DNA of 64,000 nt from Nitrospirota bacterium (GCA_027328825.1 DAHWTK010000001.1:16933-80932); one strand, 5' to 3'; counted from the stretch's first letter, positions 26,549 through 34,492 are shown. Numbers and translations: made by a program. Notes: generated from the sequence alone by a model not told the origin.

Positions 26549-28251
26549 CTCATACCTCCCTTGACAACCTGTCTATATGCGGCTTTTTCCACGATACCGG
26601 CTATGTCCAGTATCAGAACGACTCTTCCGTCTCCCAGGATAGTGGCGCCGGCAATACTCTCGCCTTCCCCCAGATACTCGTCGAGCGCTTTAATCACTAC
26701 TTCCTGTCTCCCCATCAGACCGTCCACCATCAGGGCGGCCATCTTATCGTCTCTCCCGACAACTACAGCGTAGGCACGGTTGGATGGCGCGGCAGTCTCG
26801 CGGCCTGCTCCGCCAATCCACCCTGCTTCCGCCGGATCATCCTGTCCGAAAAGCCTGTCAAGCCTGACGAGCGGAAGAATCCTGTCCCGGAGAAAGATTA
26901 CCTCGTCTCCGCTGATGGTCTTTATATCCCCGGAGTTGAGCTTGACGCTCTCAACCACGGAAGAAAGCGGAAGCGCGTAGAGCGTCCGGCCAGATTTCAC
27001 CATCAGCGCGGATATTATTGCCAGCGTAAGAGGAAGCTTTATTGTGAATGCAGTGCCTGCGTCGGGCCTGTTTTTAACATCGATACTGCCGCCGAGTTTC
27101 GTTACGCCTTTTTTCACCACGTCCAGACCCACGCCTCTGCCGGATACTTCAGTAATTTTTTTTGCAGTTGAAAATCCAGCTTCAAAGATAAGCTCTGTCG
27201 CGCCTTGATCGCTTAATCCCGATACGAATTCAGCCGTATAAATCTTGGACGCCCTGGCCCTAACGGCATTTATATCTATGCCGGCCCCGTCGTCCGATAC
27301 CGTAATAATTATATGGTTCCCCTCCTGTGCGGCTGAAAGCGTTATCTCTCCGACGCTCGATTTTTTCTTCAGGAGCCTTTCCTCCGGTCCTTCTATGCCG
27401 TGATCTACCGCGTTTCTTATGAGGTGTATGAGCGGCTCTCCAATCTCGTCGATAACCGTCTTGTCCAGTTCGGTTTCTCCTCCCTGGAAAACCAGATTTA
27501 TCTCCTTGCCCCTTTCACGCGAAAGGTCCCTGACCATACGCGGGAAACGCTGGAATACCTGCCGTATCGGCAGCATCCGCACCTTCATTATGGCTTCCTG
27601 GAGCTGGGAGGTTGATTTGAATATCTCCGCCGTCACTTCCGAGAGATCGTAAGCCACCGTCTTGTCCAGCTTCAGTTCGCTGAAAATTCTGCTTGTCATC
27701 GCCAGCCTGGTCCTGTGTATTATCAGTTCGCCCACTAAATTGAGAAGATGGTCCAGGCGCTCGAAATCAACCTTGAGTATATTGGATTTATCCGCAATAT
27801 ATCTGAAGCTGTCGCCCCTGGATTTTGGTATTGCCGCCTGAGAGCCGGCCTCGCCTTCCGTTGTTTCGCCAAGGGCCTTTATCTGTTCGGCAAGGTCTAT
27901 TTCTGCTTTAGGATTTTCTCTGAGCCGTTCGAGCGCTTCTCTCATGACAGCGACCGAGTCAAACAGTTTCTGGAGCTTATCGTCGGTCAAGCCGGAGCCG
28001 TCTTCGAGCAGCTTTTTGAAAATCCCTTCGATATGGTGAACATACTGCTGAAGAGACTCAAACCCCATCATTCCCGAATTCCCTTTAAGGGTATGCAATG
28101 ACCCCAGCAGATCGGATATAAGCTCGATATCCAGACTGCCCTGGCCCAGATATTTCTCCATCTCGATAAGCGAGGAGTCGAGCTTGTCTATATGCCCGCT
28201 GGCGTCCTCAAAAAACTCATTTATAAGGCCGGAGGTATCGAAATCTTCCAT
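26545..28251 (-). CDS. cheA: Chemotaxis histidine kinase CheA
   Basis: A 568-residue kinase. P1/HPt carries the phospho-acceptor His53 (SLHTLKGNSG). There is no recognisable P2 domain, only a short linker (~115-160). The P3 dimerisation segment is followed by the P4 ATPase with IRNAVDHGIE (N box), DDGAGID (G1), GFSTAKKITEVSGRGVGLD (F/G2) and a C-terminal CheW-like P5. Absence of P2 means CheY may dock elsewhere. It is coupled to cheW by ATGA overlap and follows cheY by 7 bp. Confidence 0.96.
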   Translation of the reverse strand: MEDFDTSGLINEFFEDASGHIDKLDSSLIEMEKYLGQGSLDIELISDLLGSLHTLKGNSGMMGFESLQQYVHHIEGIFKKLLEDGSGLTDDKLQKLFDSVAVMREALERLRENPKAEIDLAEQIKALGETTEGEAGSQAAIPKSRGDSFRYIADKSNILKVDFERLDHLLNLVGELIIHRTRLAMTSRIFSELKLDKTVAYDLSEVTAEIFKSTSQLQEAIMKVRMLPIRQVFQRFPRMVRDLSRERGKEINLVFQGGETELDKTVIDEIGEPLIHLIRNAVDHGIEGPEERLLKKKSSVGEITLSAAQEGNHIIITVSDDGAGIDINAVRARASKIYTAEFVSGLSDQGATELIFEAGFSTAKKITEVSGRGVGLDVVKKGVTKLGGSIDVKNRPDAGTAFTIKLPLTLAIISALMVKSGRTLYALPLSSVVESVKLNSGDIKTISGDEVIFLRDRILPLVRLDRLFGQDDPAEAGWIGGAGRETAAPSNRAYAVVVGRDDKMAALMVDGLMGRQEVVIKALDEYLGEGESIAGATILGDGRVVLILDIAGIVEKAAYRQVVKGGMR

Positions 28252-28258
28252 CTTGCTC

Positions 28259-28651
28259 CTATACGGCTACCGTTTGTATTTCCGAGAATATTCTCTCTAT
28301 GAGGTTGTGCAGTTCCGCGGGCTGAAAAGGCTTTTTGACATATCCCTTGGCGCCGAGCGTCAGACCGCGGAGAGTGTCTTCCTCCTTGCCCTCGGTGCTC
28401 ACTATGATTATGGGCGGGGCCTTGAAGTCCGTCTCTTTGCTTAAGGCCTCAAGGAACTGAAGGCCGTTCATTACCGGCATATTTATATCCAGGAGGATAA
28501 GCTCTATGCCTTCTTCCTGGGAAAGCTTGTCCAGGGCCTCAAGCCCGTTCATGGCCGCGATAAGCCTGCAGTCCTTGTAGCGCATGAATACCAGTTTATA
28601 CATCTGGTGCAGCAGGCTTGAATCGTCCACTATAAGAATTTTCTTGAGCAT
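28259..28651 (-). CDS. cheY: CheY-type single-domain response regulator
   Basis: A 130-residue receiver domain. The acidic pair is Asp9/Asp10, the phospho-acceptor is Asp55 (LLDINMP) and the Lys is in GYVKKPF. There is no output domain. It lies directly upstream of cheA and is the likely diffusible output of this system. No CheC, CheX or CheZ phosphatase gene is seen nearby. Confidence 0.93.
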   Translation of the reverse strand: MLKKILIVDDSSLLHQMYKLVFMRYKDCRLIAAMNGLEALDKLSQEEGIELILLDINMPVMNGLQFLEALSKETDFKAPPIIIVSTEGKEEDTLRGLTLGAKGYVKKPFQPAELHNLIERIFSEIQTVAV

Positions 28652-28662
28652 CTTAGTTCCCC

Positions 28663-29061
28663 CTATGCCGCGGAAGCCGGGCCCGGAACCGGAATCCCAA
28701 GCCGGTTCACCATCATAAGCAGGTGGTCAATATCCACCGGTTTTTCATAGTAGTAATAAGCTCCCCGTTTGAACGCTTCCTCCTTTATTTCCGGAGAACC
28801 GTAAGCGGTCATGATTATTACCGCCGTCACCGGGTTCAATCCTTTCACGTATTGCAATAACTCAAGACCTTCAATGCCGTACATGCCGCTCATCCGGATA
28901 TCCGCTATCACCAGGTCAAATGAATATCTGGCCAGCGCTTCCTCTGCGGCCTCTATCTTTGAGCAGGTTATAACCTCGACTCCGTCAGCCTTCAGGCAAT
29001 ATGAAAGGCTCAGAAGTATGGTAGGTTCATCATCCACGATAAGAATTCTTTTCATCATCAT
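28663..29061 (-). CDS. Single-domain response regulator, first gene of chemosensory operon
   Basis: A 130-132 residue receiver domain with phospho-acceptor Asp54 (VIADIRMSG) and Lys in YYYEKPVD. The FDLVIADIRMSGMYGIEGLEL pattern resembles NtrC-family receivers more than CheY, but no AAA or DNA-binding domain follows. Three consecutive ATGs (29061, 29058, 29055) are possible. AAGGGG is 3, 6 and 9 nt upstream respectively, so 29058 or 29055 is favoured. It is the first gene after the sigma-54 promoter at 29100-29117. Confidence 0.92.
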   Translation of the reverse strand: MMMKRILIVDDEPTILLSLSYCLKADGVEVITCSKIEAAEEALARYSFDLVIADIRMSGMYGIEGLELLQYVKGLNPVTAVIIMTAYGSPEIKEEAFKRGAYYYYEKPVDIDHLLMMVNRLGIPVPGPASAA

Positions 29062-29099
29062 GCACCCCTTGTATGTAAAATCTATTACCGCCCAAGATA

Positions 29100-29117
29100 T
29101 AGCAACAAGAATGCCAC
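29100..29117 (-). promoter_or_regulatory. Sigma-54 (-24/-12) promoter for the chemosensory operon
   Basis: The minus strand reads GTGGCAT, five bases (TCTTG), TTGCTA: TGGCAT at 29116-29111 and TTGCTA at 29105-29100. This matches the TGGCAC-N5-TTGCWT consensus with the invariant GG and GC at correct spacing. It predicts a start near 29088, about 30 nt before the first ATG. Confidence 0.72.
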
Positions 29118-29191
29118 CTGAAATAGCGCAATAAAATCAGGAGGTTGCCTGCAAATTTTATTATTGGAATTTTAGGGTGTGCGAAAATTAT

Positions 29192-29210
29192 ACAATACAG
29201 GTTGTATTGT
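29192..29210. promoter_or_regulatory. Palindrome, candidate activator site for the sigma-54 promoter
   Basis: ACAATACA-GGT-TGTATTGT is a perfect 8-bp inverted repeat centred about 85 bp upstream of the -24 element, the usual enhancer distance for NtrC-type activators. A related palindrome lies at 32377-32396. It is also just after the regulator gene's stop, so a 3'-end hairpin is an alternative. Confidence 0.5.
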
Positions 29211-29214
29211 TTTG

Positions 29215-30570
29215 CTACAGGAGGTCGTACTTTTTCAGCTTGTTTATCAGCGTGGAGCGGCTTACACCCAGGAGTCGGGCGGCAAGGCTCTGGTTTCCGC
29301 GAGAGAAATCAATAGTCTTTTTTATATGGTCTTTTTCCAGCCTATCGAGCGAACACGGGGCTGAAGGATTGTTTTGCTGCCCACTCTGGCCCATTTGCGC
29401 CTTCTTTTCGAGCAGTTCTCTGGGCAGATGTTCGGGGGTTATGGCCGGTCCTTGCGACAGTATAACGGCGCGCTCAATAACGTTCCTAAGCTCTCTTATG
29501 TTGCCCGGCCACGAGTAGGCGAGCAGGTAGCCTTCGCAATCTTCCGAGATTTCGGTTATATTCTTTTTAATCGCCGCGCTTTGCGAGAGAAAATACTTAG
29601 CCAGGTCGAGAACGTCGTTCTCCCTTGCCCTGAGCGGCGGCATATGCACAGGCATGACGCATAGCCTGTAGTAGAGATCTTCCCGGAAGTTTTTCCGGTT
29701 ATCCGGGTCGGACAGCTCTTTGTTGGTTGCGGCCATTATTCGGACGTCCACCTTTATGTCCCTCGTCCCGCCTACTCTCCGGAATGTCTTGGTCTCTATT
29801 ACCCTTAGAAGCTTCGGCTGAAGATTCATCGACAGTTCGGCTATCTCGTCCAGGAATACCGTCCCGCCGTCGGCTACTTCCAGAAGCCCCTTTTTCATTT
29901 CCTTCGCGTCGGTATAAGCGCCTCTTTCGTGCCCGAAAAGCTCGGATTCAAGAAGATGCTCCGACAACGATGCACAGTTAATGTCCAGGAAAGGTTTGTC
30001 CTTCCTTGCGCTCAAGCCGTGAATGGTCCTTGCCGCAAGCTCCTTGCCGGTGCCGGATTCGCCGGTAATCATTACCGTGGTATCCGGGTTTTCCGCGAGC
30101 AGTCCTATTATGAGCAGTATCTTATGAATTTCTCTGGAACTTCCTATAATACCAGCATGAGAGCCGCCATGCCTCATTTTCAGGACCAGATTTTCCTTCT
30201 TGAGACCCTGCGTTTCCAACGCCCGTTCAACCGCTATCTCCAGGGCGTCGATGTCCACCGGTTTGGTAAGATAATCATAGGCCCCTTTCCGTATGGCCTG
30301 CACAGCATCGGGCAGATTGGCATAGCCCGTGAGCATTATGACCATGATGTCGGGCTGTTCGGCTTTTATCATTTCAAGCGCCTGAAGCCCGGTTCCGTCC
30401 GGAAGCCTGTTGTCCAGAATGACCAGGTCTGGCCTGAGCGTCCATGCCAGCTTAAGTCCCTCCGCTATAGTTGCGCCGGCCGATACGGAAAATCCTTTCC
30501 CGGTAAACAGGTAGCTTAGGGATTTGCGTATAGTCTCTTCGTCGTCTATTATCAATACCGAATGCGGCAT
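29215..30570 (-). CDS. NtrC-family sigma-54-dependent response regulator
   Basis: A 451-residue regulator. It has a receiver domain (Asp53 in VILDNRLPD), an AAA+ domain with Walker A GESGTGKE (170-177) and Walker B VFLDEI (238-243), and a C-terminal Fis-type helix-turn-helix (QSLAARLLGVSRSTLINKL). The sigma-54 contact loop reads GAYTDA (217-222) instead of GAFTGA, a natural variant with Asp in place of the second Gly. It follows the kinase gene with no gap and precedes the chemosensory operon. It is the obvious candidate to drive the sigma-54 promoter at 29100. Confidence 0.95.
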   Translation of the reverse strand: MPHSVLIIDDEETIRKSLSYLFTGKGFSVSAGATIAEGLKLAWTLRPDLVILDNRLPDGTGLQALEMIKAEQPDIMVIMLTGYANLPDAVQAIRKGAYDYLTKPVDIDALEIAVERALETQGLKKENLVLKMRHGGSHAGIIGSSREIHKILLIIGLLAENPDTTVMITGESGTGKELAARTIHGLSARKDKPFLDINCASLSEHLLESELFGHERGAYTDAKEMKKGLLEVADGGTVFLDEIAELSMNLQPKLLRVIETKTFRRVGGTRDIKVDVRIMAATNKELSDPDNRKNFREDLYYRLCVMPVHMPPLRARENDVLDLAKYFLSQSAAIKKNITEISEDCEGYLLAYSWPGNIRELRNVIERAVILSQGPAITPEHLPRELLEKKAQMGQSGQQNNPSAPCSLDRLEKDHIKKTIDFSRGNQSLAARLLGVSRSTLINKLKKYDLL

Positions 30571-32310
30571 TTAAGTCCTTTCTGGTGTTACGGGGATATA
30601 TGGTATGTCTATATTGACGCTCGTGCCCTGGCCCAAGAGGCTTTTTACTGCAATCGTTCCGCCGTGGTCTTCGATTATCTTGCGGCAGATGGCGAGTCCG
30701 ATGCCGGTCCCCTTTTCCTTGGTGGTAAAGAAAAGGTCAAATACTTTAGGCAGGTCCGCCTCCGGTATGCCTGCACCCTGGTCCGATATTGCTATTTTGA
30801 TTGTATCGTCCGACCGGCTCGCTGAAATTCCCATTCTGCCGCCCTCATGTGAGGCGTCTATTGCGTTTATCAGGAGATTCAGGAAAACCTGCCGTATCTG
30901 ATTAAGATCAATCATAGCCATTTCTATGCCGGAACACTTTCTTACTACATTGAGACTTTTTTCGCTGATTGCAACAAAATGAAATTCCAGGACGTTTTCT
31001 ATAAGCGAACATATATCGACGGGCTGTCTATGCAGTTTTACTGTCCGGTTATACAGAAGCATATCTTCTACAAGCCGGTTCAGCCTGCTTGTCTCCGAGA
31101 GCATGGCCTGCACTAGCGGCCTGATAGGATTTTCGTCACTCGTTTCCCTTGCTATTATCTGTGCGACCGAGGTAATGCCGAAAAGCGGGTTTCTTATCTC
31201 GTGTGCGACGCCGGCCGCGACCTTCCCGACCGCCGCAAACCGCTCCTTCTCACGGAGATCGTCCTGGAGTTTTTTTATCTCGCTCAAATCCCTGAACACA
31301 ATAATAAAACCTTCCGGATTCCCGTCCCTGGAAATAAGATGGTTGTTGTTGAAACCTACCGGGACGGCTCCTCTTGGCGTAAGAATTTCCACCTCGTCGC
31401 CTATTATCCGCGGCTTGACCTCCAGCATACCAGCCGCCTCCGGATAAATGAGCGTTATGTCCTTCCCGATTATTGCCTCGCGGTCGCACCCCAATATCTC
31501 AGATCCGGAGATGTTTATCATTTTTACCTTGCCAGTCAGATCGGTAACGAGGAGCCCTGCGGCCATATTGAAGATGATACTGTCAAGCAGATGCTCGTTT
31601 TTCTTTATTTTCCCCATGTTTTTTATATTGCTCATAAGACTTGCGGCGGAGTTGGCAAAAAGGTTCAGGGAGTTCAGATCATCCTGGGTTATGGGCTTTT
31701 TACTCACATGGTTGTCGGCGCATATAAGGCCGAAATTCCTTCCCATCGTATTCGTCTTGTATATCGGGCAGTTTCCGCAAATATCCATCCGGGAAAGCAT
31801 GTTGTCGCTGCCGCGCAGCATTCTACAGCTATTTTCTATAACCCAGCAGGACAGAAGGGGACTGTTTCTTGACGGGCAATTCTCGTCATTGCATCCAAAA
31901 TATTTCCAGCATATCAGTTGACGATTTTCCGGATTATATGTTACCAACGGAGCTACGGCTATCTCTGCGCCGCCGGAGCGCCCTTTTATTATTCCGCAAA
32001 GTGGCTTCGATGTTGTAAAAGCCTCGCTCTTGTCGAGTTTGAGTGCTTCGAGCCCGGACACCTCCAACGGAGTCGACAGTTCTTCGCCTGCCGTGCTATG
32101 ACATGCAGCGAGACGGCGGGTACCATCGCTATCGTCTATAAGCCACAGACATACCCTGTCGAACCCTATGGCCTCCGCCACTGCCCAGACTGCTATATTG
32201 GCCGCCTCCTGCAAGTCGCCTGAAACTCTTACGCGGTTGGAAAACCAGTTAAGAATAAATAGCTGGTTCAGTTTTTTTTCGTATAAATCACCTGTCGATT
32301 TGAATGTCAA
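30571..32310 (-). CDS. Histidine kinase with GAF domain split by a two-CW Cys module, and PAS
   Basis: A 579-residue soluble kinase with no membrane segment. A GAF domain begins at about 30 and its second half resumes at about 190 (RNFGLICADNH to 228). Residues 134-181 form an inserted eight-Cys module (C134-W, C140, C145-P, C155-W, C162, C178-x2-C181). PAS is at about 240-345. HisKA has His370 in AGVAHEIRNPL, and HATPase has N, G1 (DQGAGIP) and G2 (GTGIGL) boxes. The start is TTG 32310, with AAGGAG 6 nt upstream; no ATG start is close. It pairs with the NtrC-type regulator directly downstream. It is probably a cytoplasmic redox, metal or small-molecule sensor (inference). Confidence 0.94.
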   Translation of the reverse strand: MTFKSTGDLYEKKLNQLFILNWFSNRVRVSGDLQEAANIAVWAVAEAIGFDRVCLWLIDDSDGTRRLAACHSTAGEELSTPLEVSGLEALKLDKSEAFTTSKPLCGIIKGRSGGAEIAVAPLVTYNPENRQLICWKYFGCNDENCPSRNSPLLSCWVIENSCRMLRGSDNMLSRMDICGNCPIYKTNTMGRNFGLICADNHVSKKPITQDDLNSLNLFANSAASLMSNIKNMGKIKKNEHLLDSIIFNMAAGLLVTDLTGKVKMINISGSEILGCDREAIIGKDITLIYPEAAGMLEVKPRIIGDEVEILTPRGAVPVGFNNNHLISRDGNPEGFIIVFRDLSEIKKLQDDLREKERFAAVGKVAAGVAHEIRNPLFGITSVAQIIARETSDENPIRPLVQAMLSETSRLNRLVEDMLLYNRTVKLHRQPVDICSLIENVLEFHFVAISEKSLNVVRKCSGIEMAMIDLNQIRQVFLNLLINAIDASHEGGRMGISASRSDDTIKIAISDQGAGIPEADLPKVFDLFFTTKEKGTGIGLAICRKIIEDHGGTIAVKSLLGQGTSVNIDIPYIPVTPERT

Positions 32311-32376
32311 ATTACACTCCTTATAAAAATTATGCCTGTAAAAATAAGTTATTAATCAAATACTAATAGATGTTTA

Positions 32377-32396
32377 ATAATACCTTGTTGTATTAT
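32377..32396. promoter_or_regulatory. Palindrome related to the 29192 site
   Basis: ATAATAC-CTTGTT-GTATTAT, a perfect 7-bp inverted repeat. Its right half GTTGTATTAT matches GTTGTATTGT at 29201-29210 in 9 of 10 positions. It lies just downstream of the predicted start of the sigma-54 promoter, where autorepression is as likely as activation. Confidence 0.4.
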
Positions 32397-32408
32397 CATT
32401 AATTTAGT

Positions 32409-32426
32409 AAGCAATAAATATGCCAA
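32409..32426 (-). promoter_or_regulatory. Sigma-54 (-24/-12) promoter for the kinase-regulator operon
   Basis: The minus strand reads TTGGCAT, five bases (ATTTA), TTGCTT: TGGCAT at 32425-32420 and TTGCTT at 32414-32409. This is a near-consensus -24/-12 pair. The predicted start is near 32398, about 88 nt before the TTG start of the kinase. Confidence 0.7.
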
Positions 32427-32535
32427 TATGAGCGCGCCGAAAAACCGTGGCAATAATATCAGATCTGGCCTTTACGAATGGGTGGCAGAACAAAGTGTAA
32501 TATATTAAGGTCGCCCGATTGGGAAAGTTCGTTCT

Positions 32536-32573
32536 CAGTAGATTCTACTGCTAATAGTGACAACTTATTGTCA
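32536..32573. promoter_or_regulatory. Two inverted repeats upstream of the kinase promoter
   Basis: CAGTAG-ATT-CTACTG (32536-32550) and TGACAA-CTTA-TTGTCA (32558-32573) are perfect 6-bp inverted repeats. They lie 110-150 bp upstream of the -24 element and could be activator sites. They do not resemble each other. Confidence 0.35.
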
Positions 32574-32579
32574 AAACTG

Positions 32580-32690
32580 AATTATTAAGAAAAAACAAAG
32601 ATTTCCCAGGCGGTATCGGGAATGGCGCAAAAAATACGCGAAAACGGGCTGTTTTGTGCAAAAATAGGGCGCGGGGAGAATTAAAAAATA
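32580..32690 (+). repeat. Two-copy intergenic element, copy B
   Basis: GGCGGTATCGGGAA (32609-32622), TTTTGTGCAAAAA (32651-32663) and GGGCGCGGGGA match copy A at 15560-15690 in order and spacing, with A-rich flanks. GGCGCAAAA can pair with TTTTGTGC. It sits directly upstream of tRNA-Leu in the same orientation, ending at TTGATT. Confidence 0.6.
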
Positions 32691-32719
32691 TTGATTAAAA
32701 TCACGGGCTATGATAAATT
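32691..32719 (+). promoter_or_regulatory. Probable promoter of tRNA-Leu
   Basis: TTGATT (32691-32696) with TAAATT at 17 nt (32714-32719), or TATGAT at 32709 with a short spacer, 18 nt before the tRNA 5' end. Confidence 0.4.
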
Positions 32720-32736
32720 TACAGATTCAAAGTTTC

Positions 32737-32819
32737 GCGAGAGTGGCGGAACTGGCAGACGCGCCGGACTTAGGATCCGGTGGGCAACCATGGGGGTTCA
32801 AGTCCCCCCTCTCGCACCA
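32737..32819 (+). tRNA. tRNA-Leu (anticodon UAG)
   Basis: An 83-nt class II tRNA including the encoded CCA end. The acceptor arms are GCGAGAG / CTCTCGC with A discriminator. The anticodon stem CCGGA/TCCGG holds loop CTTAGGA, giving anticodon TAG, which reads CUN leucine codons. A variable arm and the T-arm GGGGGTTCAAGTCCCCC are present. Confidence 0.95.
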
Positions 32820-33122
32820 TTTGATAAGCCTCGGGAAAACCTGATTGAATCGTATGCCAACCTGAATAATCATCCCGGCATGCAACAGATTGGCGACGGG
32901 ACACAAAAGGTTTTTTATTCTCCGTTATGCCATCCTTTAGTTGACAATCTCGGAATTTACCCTTGACACTTTCAGTGTAATCATGGGATATTATATATTT
33001 AACAAAAAAAGGGCTATCTTTTGACTCCTGCCGGGCTTGCAACCTAATCAGGTCAGGAACGTTTTCCCAACTTATTGGAATTGAAGTAAAATCCGCATGT
33101 AACTTAAGGAGACCATGGCCAG
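32820..33122. other. Leader region of tig with a possible promoter
   Basis: A 303-bp gap without a credible gene. TTGACA at 32963-32968 followed by GATATT (18 nt) or TATTAT (20 nt, 32989-32994) could be the tig promoter. A second TTGACA lies at 32941. A long (~120 nt) leader would result. No known riboswitch or thermosensor pattern was recognised. There is no T-rich hairpin after the tRNA. Confidence 0.45.
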
Positions 33123-34415
33123 ATGAAATTCGAGATTGAAGAACTCGCAAAGACCAGAAAACGCCTCAAGGTAGAGATATCCGCCGAGGACATAAACACC
33201 GCGCTTAACAAGGCGTATGCGGAACTGAACAAGTCCGTGAAAATAGAAGGTTTTCGCCCCGGACATGCCCCCAGGGGAATCCTCGAGAAAAAATATGGCA
33301 AGAGCGTCGAGGCGGACGTCATAGAGAGGATAATACCGGTAAATTACTTACAGGCCGTCCGGGAGTCCGGCATCGTTCCTGTTGACGAGCCGAAGTTTTC
33401 TGAAAACGATTTCAGGATAAAAAAGGGAGAGCCGCTTTCCTTTACCGCGGAGGTGGAGGTCAGGCCGGATATTTCCTTGAATTATAGCGACATAGAAGTC
33501 CCGGAGGAGGAGCTTTCCGTCTCGGACGAGGAACTTTCCTCGGCCCTTGAGGAGTTGCGGGACGTAAATTCCACCCTCGAAGCGGTGGCTGAGGACCGTC
33601 CTGCCGCAGAGGGAGATTTCGCCGTAATAGATTTTGAAGGGTTCATAAACGGGGCTCCCATACCGGGTGGAAAGGCCGAAAACTACCCCTTGAACCTGGG
33701 TTCCGGGAGCTTCATTCCGGGCTTCGAGGAGCAGGCGACGGGGATGAAAAAGGGGGAGGAAAAGGAAATTACCGTAACGTTTCCCGAGAGTTATAAAAGT
33801 GCAGACCTCGCCGGGAAGGAAGCGGTCTTCAAGATAGCCCTGAAGGACATAAAAAAGAAAATCCTCCCTGAGCTCGACGATGAATTCGCTAAGGACACAA
33901 GGATTGCCGAAAGCCTGGAGGAAATGAAGTCAAAGGTGCGCGAAGACATTCTTGGCATAAAACGCCGAAACCAGGCCGAGAGGCAAAAAGACAGGATAAT
34001 GGAGGAACTCGGGAAGCGGCACGACTTCGAACTGCCCCAGTCCCTGGTGGACAGGGAGACAGGCTCCCTGAAGGCAAAGAAGCGCCGGGAACTTATGTCT
34101 TCGGGCCTCAAGCCGGAGGAAGCCGGGGCCGAGATGAAGCGATTCGAAGAGGAGGCCGTGAAAATGGCCTCCGAGAGGGTGAAGGTGTCCCTGGTCCTTG
34201 CCGCAATATCGGACAGGGAAGGCGTCCGGGTTTCGGACCAGGAACTCGATTTGGGCATACAGCGCCTGGCGGCCCAGACGGGGCATAACCCCAGGGATTT
34301 AAAAGAGCTTTATATGCGGCGGGAAGGCGGCATGGAAGCCCTGCGCGGTATGCTTGGGGAAGATAAAACGCTTGAGCTCGTGCTCTCGCAGGCAAAAAGG
34401 GTCAAGGCCGCCTGA
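33123..34415 (+). CDS. tig: Trigger factor
   Basis: A 430-residue ribosome-associated chaperone and prolyl isomerase. The N-terminal ribosome-binding domain carries the signature region EGFRPGHAPRGILEKKYG (usually GFRxGKxP; here GHAP). A central FKBP domain runs about 150-235 (GDFAVIDFEGFINGAPIPGG) and the C-terminal arms are helical and charged. It stands upstream of clpP and clpX, the common bacterial order tig-clpP-clpX, linking folding and proteolysis. Confidence 0.96.
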   Translation: MKFEIEELAKTRKRLKVEISAEDINTALNKAYAELNKSVKIEGFRPGHAPRGILEKKYGKSVEADVIERIIPVNYLQAVRESGIVPVDEPKFSENDFRIKKGEPLSFTAEVEVRPDISLNYSDIEVPEEELSVSDEELSSALEELRDVNSTLEAVAEDRPAAEGDFAVIDFEGFINGAPIPGGKAENYPLNLGSGSFIPGFEEQATGMKKGEEKEITVTFPESYKSADLAGKEAVFKIALKDIKKKILPELDDEFAKDTRIAESLEEMKSKVREDILGIKRRNQAERQKDRIMEELGKRHDFELPQSLVDRETGSLKAKKRRELMSSGLKPEEAGAEMKRFEEEAVKMASERVKVSLVLAAISDREGVRVSDQELDLGIQRLAAQTGHNPRDLKELYMRREGGMEALRGMLGEDKTLELVLSQAKRVKAA

Positions 34416-34463
34416 AAATTTACCAAAAATCCTTTTTTAAGGTAAAATTAAATCAGGCAATCG

Positions 34464-34492
34464 TTGCTTTTATGCGGTATTTGGTTTAAAAT
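34464..34492 (+). promoter_or_regulatory. Promoter for clpP
   Basis: TTGCTT (34464-34469), 17 nt, TAAAAT (34487-34492), about 50 bp before the clpP start, so clpPX can be transcribed apart from tig. Confidence 0.55.

Larger units (their letters stand above)
32311..32736. other. 426-bp intergenic regulatory region between kinase gene and tRNA-Leu
   Basis: AT-rich and without a credible gene. It holds a palindrome (32377-32396), a sigma-54 promoter (32409-32426), two further inverted repeats (32536-32573), copy B of the two-copy element (about 32580-32690) and the tRNA promoter region. Confidence 0.75.

Noticed and set aside
32691..32966. 91-codon ORF across tRNA-Leu
   Set aside because: It is a chance frame through the tRNA gene and its flank.
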